Source of the DNA: Pythium myriotylum
Taxonomy: Eukaryota; Oomycota; Peronosporomycetes; Pythiales; Pythiaceae
Length of the DNA stretch: 64,000 nucleotides
Direction: 5' to 3'
NCBI GenBank assembly: GCA_023091665.1
Contig: JALJCQ010000015.1
Coordinates: 3,162,001-3,226,000 of the forward strand
The translations under genes and the position numbers were made by a program. Positions 58,023-64,000 of this stretch are shown here, piece after piece. The number at the start of each line of letters is the position of its first letter. Positions within the stretch are counted from its first letter, which is position 1. The notes beneath the pieces were generated by a model. It was not told the origin of the DNA. It saw nothing but the letters and a program-made list of their open reading frames with translations, and made no database searches.

Positions 58023-60509
58023 TCAGAGCACAAACTCGCTCATGGGCGGCGGCGACGTGGGCGCCGCGGGCGGCTGCGTCGCCAGCGCCTCGTCGAGCAT
58101 GGCCTGCATGGCCTGCGAGTGCGGCTGGTGGAGCGAGTGCGCAAAGCCAAAGCCGAAGGGCGCCGGCATGAGCGGCAGCGCCTGCTGGAACTGGAGCTGC
58201 TGCAGCGCGTGCTGCTGCTGCTGCTGTGACGCCGGCGCCTGCTGGTGGTGCTGCGTCGAGACGGCTGCGGCCGCCGCGGCAGCTGCCGTCATCATCTCCA
58301 TCAGTGACTGGGGCACATTTCGAACATCCGGCGGCGCTGAAACCATGCCGTCGGGATGGAAAGGCTGCGTGATCTCGGCCATCAGCAGCATGGATTCTTG
58401 CTGTTGCTGTTGCTGCTGCTGTTGCTGCTGGAGCTCCAGCTCGGCGAGTGACGGGGTCGCCGCCACGCGCAGCGCCGCGCTCACTCGGCGAGCGTTCATC
58501 GCTTCGTCGTCCAGAGCAGACGTCTCGGTGAGCTGCGCCGACGACTCGGCGAACAAATGCTTTTGTCGCATGTAGTCCTTGACGCGGCGCCGGATCGTCT
58601 CGCACGAGACTTTGACGTCGAACGCCGTCTCGAGCTCCTCCTGGATCATGCGGGCCGAGCACTTGTCGTTGGTCTTGACTGTCTGCAGGATCACCTTGTC
58701 CAGAATCTCGTCCGTCTTGCGCGGCCGCCCACTGCGAGGAGCCGGAAGCATCGAGCCCGTGCGCTGTACTTTCTCCACGATCGCGCGCACGGTCGTGTGG
58801 GGCATGTTGAGCTCCTCGCCGATCTTGCGGTATCCCATCCCTTGGCCGTGGAGCTCGACGCACTTTTCGCGAACGTCGATGGGATACTCGCTTCGCTTGC
58901 GCTTGAGAGACCGTGGCGCTGCCGGCTCGCTGCTCGCGGCTTCCGTCGTCGCCAAGCTAGCGAAGCTCGCCGAAAGTTGGTCGTTGTGAGTTGCCACGGC
59001 TCGGACAGTTCTTCGCACCACGTTGACAGCTCGCGGCGGGGCGTTTGTGAATGTCGACGCACTCAGAGGAGGCGTGGCCGTCGGTGTGGGGAGATGCAAT
59101 GCTGTCGGAGGGTGCACCGGAACCGAGTCGGCAGTCTGGAGCCGCATCTTGGTGTGGTCTCGTACTCGCCGCCGGATAGTCTCACAAGACACTTTGACTT
59201 GATAGATGGTCCAGAGATCGTCTTGAATCTGCTTGGCCGTGCTGCGCTGGCTGTTCTTGACCGACTGGAGGATCACGCGGTCGATGAGATCCGTGGTCTT
59301 GCGAGGACGGCCGCTTCGTGGTGCGGTCACGACCGAGCCCGTGCGCTTGGCCTTGCGCACGATCGCGCGTACCGAGTCGGGCGGGATATCTAGCTCGAGT
59401 GCGATCGCCTGGTACGACTTGCCGTCTTTCTCGTGCATCTGCACACACATCTCGCGGAACTCGGGCGAGTACTCGCTCCCTCGCTTGCGACGCGTCTTGC
59501 CTGCTGGTGTCGTCGGCGGAGACTCGGACGAGCCTGCCGTCGCGGCCGACATCTCCACGTCCGTGTCAGCGACGCTCAGATCTCCTTGCTCTCGATCCAT
59601 CTCCTCCGAAGACGCGTATGTATCCATGTCAACCTCGTTCCCATTCTCATTCTCATCCACATCGTCGTCGACGGCTTCGGAGACACCAACAGCACGAGAG
59701 GACCCACTGCTCTCAGTAGCTTGGTCTGTGACGGCGCTCGCCGTGTTCTCGTTCAGTTGCTTCCTGCAGTCTCGCACGCGTCGCCGGATCGTCTCGAAAG
59801 ACACGGCGATGCCTTGGTGGGAGGCCATAACGGCCTCGAGCACTTCTCGTGCCGACCAGCCCGGGTGCTGCGCGACCATCTCGCGGATCGTGCGCTCCAC
59901 GCTCTCGTTGGTCACGCGCGGTCGTCCCGCTCGCTGCGCGGCCGTGACCACGCCGCCTTGCTGCTTGGCTCGCTTCACGATTGTCTGCACCGTCGTGGAC
60001 GGCATGCCCAGCTCGCTCGCGATCGCCTTGTAGCTCGCGCCGGCCGCGTGCTTGGCCACGACGAGCTCGCGCACTTCGAGCGAGTACTCGGTTCTTCCCG
60101 TCGTCGTTGCACTTGCTGCTGCCGCCGCCGTCGTCGTCGACGACGTCTCTTCTTGGCTCGGCTCTTGCGTCGGTCCATCGCCGCTGCCTTGCTGACTTTG
60201 ACCGACGGCCGTGCACTCGCCCGCCGAGCAGCACTCGCACTGCTGCGCCGCCGCCGAGTTGGGCTGCATCACGTGGGTCACGATCGCGCGCACCGTCTCA
60301 GCCAGCATGTCCAAGTGCGACGCGAGCCGCTCGCCGGCCTGCTCGGGCGCTTCGCTCGCCGGCGCCTCCTGCTCGCTGCTCGTGGCCGCGCGGCGAGCCG
60401 GCGCAGCGCGCTTGGACGCCGACCGCGCCGCGGGCTCGGCGCCTGTCTCGTCTACGTTCGCTCGTGCTGCGCGCGTCGCCGCGGCGCCTGGAACCGCGCG
60501 CGCCGCCAT
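58023..60509 (-). CDS. Transposase-derived DNA-binding protein with three Tc1/paired-like modules
   Basis: 828 residues, single exon. Three homologous modules of about 110 residues (about 140-250, 346-455, 540-650). Each has an N-terminal HTH (e.g. YSLEVRELVVAKHAAGASYK; YSPEFREMCVQMHEKDGKSY; YPIDVREKCVELHGQGMGYR), an AT-hook-like linker (AGRPR, SGRPRK, SGRPRK) and a second HTH ending ETIRRRV. This is the bipartite DNA-binding domain of Tc1/mariner transposases. No DDE catalytic domain follows; instead there is a Gln-rich tail with an 11-residue polyQ and Ala/Pro/Gln-rich ends typical of activation regions. Linkers are acidic or basic and disordered. Likely a domesticated transposase turned nuclear transcription factor or chromatin protein; target sites unknown. 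Confidence 0.85.
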   Translation of the reverse strand: MAARAVPGAAATRAARANVDETGAEPAARSASKRAAPARRAATSSEQEAPASEAPEQAGERLASHLDMLAETVRAIVTHVMQPNSAAAQQCECCSAGECTAVGQSQQGSGDGPTQEPSQEETSSTTTAAAAASATTTGRTEYSLEVRELVVAKHAAGASYKAIASELGMPSTTVQTIVKRAKQQGGVVTAAQRAGRPRVTNESVERTIREMVAQHPGWSAREVLEAVMASHQGIAVSFETIRRRVRDCRKQLNENTASAVTDQATESSGSSRAVGVSEAVDDDVDENENGNEVDMDTYASSEEMDREQGDLSVADTDVEMSAATAGSSESPPTTPAGKTRRKRGSEYSPEFREMCVQMHEKDGKSYQAIALELDIPPDSVRAIVRKAKRTGSVVTAPRSGRPRKTTDLIDRVILQSVKNSQRSTAKQIQDDLWTIYQVKVSCETIRRRVRDHTKMRLQTADSVPVHPPTALHLPTPTATPPLSASTFTNAPPRAVNVVRRTVRAVATHNDQLSASFASLATTEAASSEPAAPRSLKRKRSEYPIDVREKCVELHGQGMGYRKIGEELNMPHTTVRAIVEKVQRTGSMLPAPRSGRPRKTDEILDKVILQTVKTNDKCSARMIQEELETAFDVKVSCETIRRRVKDYMRQKHLFAESSAQLTETSALDDEAMNARRVSAALRVAATPSLAELELQQQQQQQQQQQESMLLMAEITQPFHPDGMVSAPPDVRNVPQSLMEMMTAAAAAAAAVSTQHHQQAPASQQQQQHALQQLQFQQALPLMPAPFGFGFAHSLHQPHSQAMQAMLDEALATQPPAAPTSPPPMSEFVL

Positions 60510-61344
60510 GGTCTCCGGAGCCGATGGTGGCGTGAACTTTTGGGGGTGTCACCCACTCACACAAAATAGCCATCGCTCCAAAGAGGGCTCAAAAACGGTG
60601 GGGAAAGAAAACCGGTAGAAAAACCGGTAAAGTGTGCATATCCACGAGAAAAAAAGACCCAGATGGGACCTGAACGGGGGAGTATGCGCGGTCTGAGTCG
60701 GACATATGCGCCAAGGAGGAGGTTGAGATGGGTGTCTCAGAAGCGGTAGACTGCTTGCTGAATGGCGAAACACAAACTGTTGAGAAGGAGGCGAGCGAGA
60801 TGGAAACAGGAGCATGAAGACAGCACGAACGATAGGGTCTCGAGGTGGCTTGGTCGTTGGTTCTCGCTGGCTGAGAGCAACTCAAGATGATTGTCTCGCG
60901 AGAAGTCTCGTGGTTTCGTACTTCTTCGTAGAGATTCTTAAACTTTCGTGGCGTGCTTCTGCTGGGTGTCTCCACTTGTCTTCCATTAATGCGCTCTCGA
61001 TTAATAGTTCACAGAAGCCTTGTGATGTCTTTGTTGTTGTCATTGAAGTGCCTCGGACTTTCAGATTCAGGGTTCGCATTTGGTGGATCTTCTAGTCAGT
61101 GTTGCCTTATGATTCGGACGACTGTTTCTGCCCTCTCCGCATTGGCAACGTCGACTAGCATGAGTGCAGACGTGACCTCCCCAGCAGCTGCTTCTTCGTG
61201 TCGCGATTACGACAACAGTGTCGTCAAGACTGGCATCCTACCTCATGCCGATTCCGCTTAGACGTATACTCCTTAGGCCACACACGATGTTCCCACGCGA
61301 GATAAATTACTTTAGTTGCATGCAAAGCCGTGCTTCTGTCTCCT
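60510..61344. other. Intergenic region, no gene seen
   Basis: Divergent/convergent flank with ACCGGT repeated near 60610-60630. Short frames only. Confidence 0.5.
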
Positions 61345-62077
61345 TCACCCCATGATCCGCGTGCTGCCCTGGAGCCCGAGGCCGTACGTCGTGCCACTCC
61401 CGTCACTCTGCATCGCCTCCACGCTCGCATACGGCGTGATCTACCCATACCACGCACAACCACAAGTCAGTCTCCACCATATTACTCATCCTCCACCAAG
61501 CAAAGCCCACCTCAAAGTCGTACATGGAGACTGGCACGTGGTCGATGGTCTGCACGGCCGAGAGGATATGGAGCAGCGCGTTCTGGAGCGCGCGCTCGGT
61601 CTCGCGCGTCGCGGCCTCCTGGTGCGCGGGCGACGTCGGCGTCGGCGTCACGTGCACGGGCACGACCCACTTCTCAAAGTAGATCTTCTCTTCGTTCGAC
61701 ATGAGTCCAAAGAGCGCCTTCTTGAGCTTGCGCTCGAAGAACGCGACCACGAGGCAGCCGCTGGCCGCGCCGCCGCCGAGACTGCCGCGGTGGCCGTAGG
61801 CGTCGCCGGCGTCGCCGCCCTGGCTCAGCAGACTCTCCTCGAAGCTCTTGGCGGCCTGCTCGACCTTGCGGCTCACGTCGCCGACGGCGCAGAGCGAGTA
61901 CGAGACGTTCGGGAAGGCGTGGCACGTCGCCTCCGAGGGCCGCACGGGCCCGGGCGCGCGCGTGAAGAGCACCGTGTGTAATAGACAGGTCACGGCGTCG
62001 CCCACGTCGCCGTCCGCGACCGGGATCTCCTCCAGCACGTGCTCCTTCCACGGCAACGGGCTCGGCGAGGCCATCAT
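61345..62077 (-). CDS. ATG101: Autophagy-related protein 101 (HORMA domain), 2 exons
   Basis: Exon 1 is 62077-61511 and exon 2 is 61407-61345. The 103-nt intron (minus strand GTGGGC..TGCAG, phase 0) removes a tail of implausible residues and gives 209 residues, close to the ~218 of animal ATG101. Matching features: DAVTCLLHTVLFTRAPGPVRP near the N terminus, NVSYSLC, a long helix (KVEQAAKSFEESLL), CLVVAFFERKLKKALFG, then EKIYFEKWVVPVHV and LHILSAVQTIDHVPV. In animals and fission yeast ATG101 pairs with ATG13 in the ULK/Atg1 complex that starts autophagy. A Gly/Ala-rich insertion (QGGDAGDAYGHRGSLGGGAA) is not usual. The C-terminal exon is the least certain part. Confidence 0.8.
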
Positions 62078-62803
62078 GCTCCTCCGGATTTCTTTGTTCT
62101 TTCAGACCGAAAAAAAAAAATGCGGTTTTTGGAGGAGAGGAGGGAACGTGAATAATACCGGTACGGTACCGGTAGAATGAGTCAAAGCGCATCGTCGATG
62201 TTGAAGTGGTGGTCACTGGCGAGATGATGTCGTCGTCGGGAAGATCTTCCAAGGTCCTGACTGAGATTTCTGGAGAAAGGGGGGATAGCCCGCGCTCTCG
62301 ATGAGTCAATTTGGAGAGAGGACGTGGCGTGAGGACGACGTTCAAGTCCATGGTTTCCTGTGGCTTGTAGGCATCTGAGTTGTCAAAGGCTCAAGGACGG
62401 AGGTGAAGGTATCGCATGCATCGATCCAGTTTTGCACTGACCTGGTTGAAAAAAGCAAGTGAGGATACCACCACGGACATGTCGATCATCAGGTTTAGTT
62501 GTGGCGACGCGTGTAGTCGTCGACAGCCGAAGTGGGGATACAGGAACGACTCTGCTCGCACAACCGTAGTGTTCGTTGGCCTCTACAGTTTGTATCCGGC
62601 TTGGGTTTGATATTTCGCGTGAGAATGGCGGTAACCATTCCATGATAGCATGGTTCGGATGACTTATCACCTGCAATCGTACTCGTGTCGCCGTGGCCAA
62701 CTTCCACCGGTCCTTTCACTCTTCGCATCCCGCGTAAAAATAGTTGACGTTGATTGCTAGCTGTGTCCTTTATCACCCGCATGCTCATCAGGTCGACCTG
62801 TCC
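62078..62803. other. Intergenic region between divergent genes
   Basis: No gene seen. TACCGGTACGGTACCGGTAG at 62157-62176 is a nested palindrome. A9 run at about 62111. Confidence 0.5.
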
Positions 62804-64000
62804 ATGGAGGCCGTCGCAAGCGCAGAGGTGTCTCCACCACTGGCGTCTTCGTCGTCATCACCTGCCCAAAAATGCCGACCACCGTTTAGCGCGCGACACA
62901 CGCGGGCTTCCAGTATTTCATTCGCTGCAGCTTCCGGACGGGAGAGCCTCGGGACAGTCATTCCGAAGACATCGCAATCCAATAGCAGGCCAAAGACCGC
63001 GCGACCTGCATCTTCTCATCGACGGCTCACGACAGGCACGACGACGCAGTGGCAGTTCCTCACAAAAACACCAGCAGAGGATCATCCGACTACAATAACT
63101 CGCCCCAGATCTGCACGAACAATTCGACCTCGTCCTGCGACGGCCCGACAGCCTGCAAGCACGACACTAACACCTGTCCCTATGCCAAGGCGTCCAGCGA
63201 CGTCCCGAGGCCAGCGAACTCCACAGCCTTCGAAGACTGGTGATAACCAAAAGAGGAATCTCGTTGCCGTCGATCCCCGAGTCATCCAAGAGGCAGCTCG
63301 GCGCGAGACTGAGCAGGAGCTGTACACCGGTCCATTGGCTGGAAAAAGCGTTGAGCTGCAGCAATCTGGTCTTTTCAACTTCAAACCACATCACAATACT
63401 TGCATCGCCAACTCCAGCAATCTGTCCGAATTCCATCGCATGAAAGCATTTCAGGCTCGAGCTAAAGGCGACCAAAGTCTTGCAATTCTCCACTATGAGA
63501 AGTTACTCGAACTCGAAAACGACGATCAGGCAGCACTTTTCCAGCTTGCGGTTGGGTACGAGAAAACGGGGCGCCTCGACGATGCTGAGGCTGCGTACAA
63601 GCGAGTACTTGTCCTAGATCCTACCAATCCATTCCTGCATTACAACATTGGCAACTTGTTCATGAGAATGGGACGCGTAAAGAGTGCAATATCAGAGTAC
63701 TCGGTGGCGATTCAGAAGAGCGGATCCGGCAAATGTCCTCACTTGGCGTTTTATCGTCAACGAGGAGCAGCGTATCGGAAGAACGGCGACTTCGAGAAGG
63801 CGGCACAAGACTACGCGAGGGTGCATGCAGTCTATAACAGGCGACTTAGTCTCACAGCCACAAGTCCTGAACTTGAGAGACCGACGAGTTCCGACACCTC
63901 AGCAGTTTATCCCGAAGATGATATCATCAGCGACAGCTACAGTGCAGAGCAGGTTTACTCCGCTCGCAAATTTGCTTATCGCACGGAGTCCTCGAATCAC
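62804..64000 (+). CDS. TPR-repeat protein, N-terminal part (runs off the window)
   Basis: 399 codons from the ATG at 62804, open to the window end. The first ~170 residues are a disordered, Ser/Thr/Pro/Arg-rich segment with repeated short basic runs (e.g. TARPASSHRRL, RPRPATARQPAST). TPRs start near residue 210: EFHRMKAFQARAKGDQSLAI, AALFQLAVGYEKTGRLDDAE and PFLHYNIGNLFMRMGRVKSA, then AFYRQRGAAYRKNGDFEKAA. The repeat spacing is the normal 34 residues. A Ser/Asp-rich stretch (PEDDIISDSYSAEQ) ends the visible part. Likely a scaffold; TPR proteins with such tails occur in flagellar transport complexes, but nothing here proves that. The end and any later domains are unseen. Confidence 0.8.
   Translation, partial: MEAVASAEVSPPLASSSSSPAQKCRPPFSARHTRASSISFAAASGRESLGTVIPKTSQSNSRPKTARPASSHRRLTTGTTTQWQFLTKTPAEDHPTTITRPRSARTIRPRPATARQPASTTLTPVPMPRRPATSRGQRTPQPSKTGDNQKRNLVAVDPRVIQEAARRETEQELYTGPLAGKSVELQQSGLFNFKPHHNTCIANSSNLSEFHRMKAFQARAKGDQSLAILHYEKLLELENDDQAALFQLAVGYEKTGRLDDAEAAYKRVLVLDPTNPFLHYNIGNLFMRMGRVKSAISEYSVAIQKSGSGKCPHLAFYRQRGAAYRKNGDFEKAAQDYARVHAVYNRRLSLTATSPELERPTSSDTSAVYPEDDIISDSYSAEQVYSARKFAYRTESSNH

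Noticed and set aside
59433..60569. 378-codon plus-strand frame
   Set aside because: Antisense of the triple paired-domain gene, Arg-rich shadow.
61408..61510. Continuous reading of ATG101 to a stop at 61403
   Set aside because: The tail (Trp/Cys-rich) does not fit the family; a 103-nt intron with good splice sites gives a normal length.
1..64000. tRNA, rRNA, CRISPR and plasmid-type origins
   Set aside because: None recognised by eye on either strand; a covariance-model scan would be needed to exclude single tRNAs.

Overview
The window looks like nuclear DNA of an oomycete, most likely of the Pythium/Phytophthora side of the group. Reasons: compact genes with few short introns (56-103 nt, GT..AG); initiator-like elements of the oomycete type (TCAYTY-CAWTTT) before several start codons; a coiled-coil plus START-like protein of the kind labelled 'M96 mating-specific' in Phytophthora; typical oomycete kinase fusions; and degenerate Ty3/gypsy-type retroelements. 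The species cannot be told from the sequence. No bacterial operons, CRISPR arrays, rRNA or tRNA genes were seen.

Layout. 1-5.7 kb: minus-strand gypsy-like retrotransposon (gag, then protease and start of reverse transcriptase) cut by the window edge and carrying a frame break. 5.7-9.1 kb: decayed retroelement pieces, including an RNase H fragment. 9.1-14.1 kb: a large inverted repeat whose arms each carry the same secreted pepsin-like aspartic protease. 14.1-15 kb: more RNase H-like debris and a 20-C run. 15.1-16.9 kb: secreted lipoxygenase. 19.7-22.7 kb: three-exon TKL pseudokinase with Arm-like and TPR tail. 23.9-29.3 kb: 1784-residue coiled-coil protein. 31.0-33.9 kb: Arb2-like / FYVE-like / AGC-kinase fusion. 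34.0-35.6 kb: SMYD-type SET/MYND methyltransferase. 36.7-47.8 kb: seven START-like paralogues, five with signal peptides. 47.8-48.9 kb: DnaJ protein. 49.3-50.7 kb: three-exon secreted C45-type N-terminal-nucleophile acylase. 50.9-52.4 kb: M96-like protein. 52.7-53.7 kb: ankyrin membrane protein. 53.9-56.6 kb: PH-domain AGC kinase. 58.0-60.5 kb: protein with three tandem Tc1-type paired-like DNA-binding modules and no transposase catalytic domain. 61.3-62.1 kb: ATG101. 62.8 kb to the end: start of a TPR protein.

How the genes may work together (inference): lipids recur. Lipoxygenase, seven START-like lipid-binding proteins, an amide/acyl hydrolase, and kinases with FYVE-like or PH modules share about 40 kb. 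The strongest candidates for something undescribed are the secreted START array, in which secretion goes together with a new cysteine pair; the Arb2-FYVE-AGC fusion; and the triple Tc1-type DNA-binding protein. Several starts were moved downstream from TTG or GTG to the first sensible ATG.
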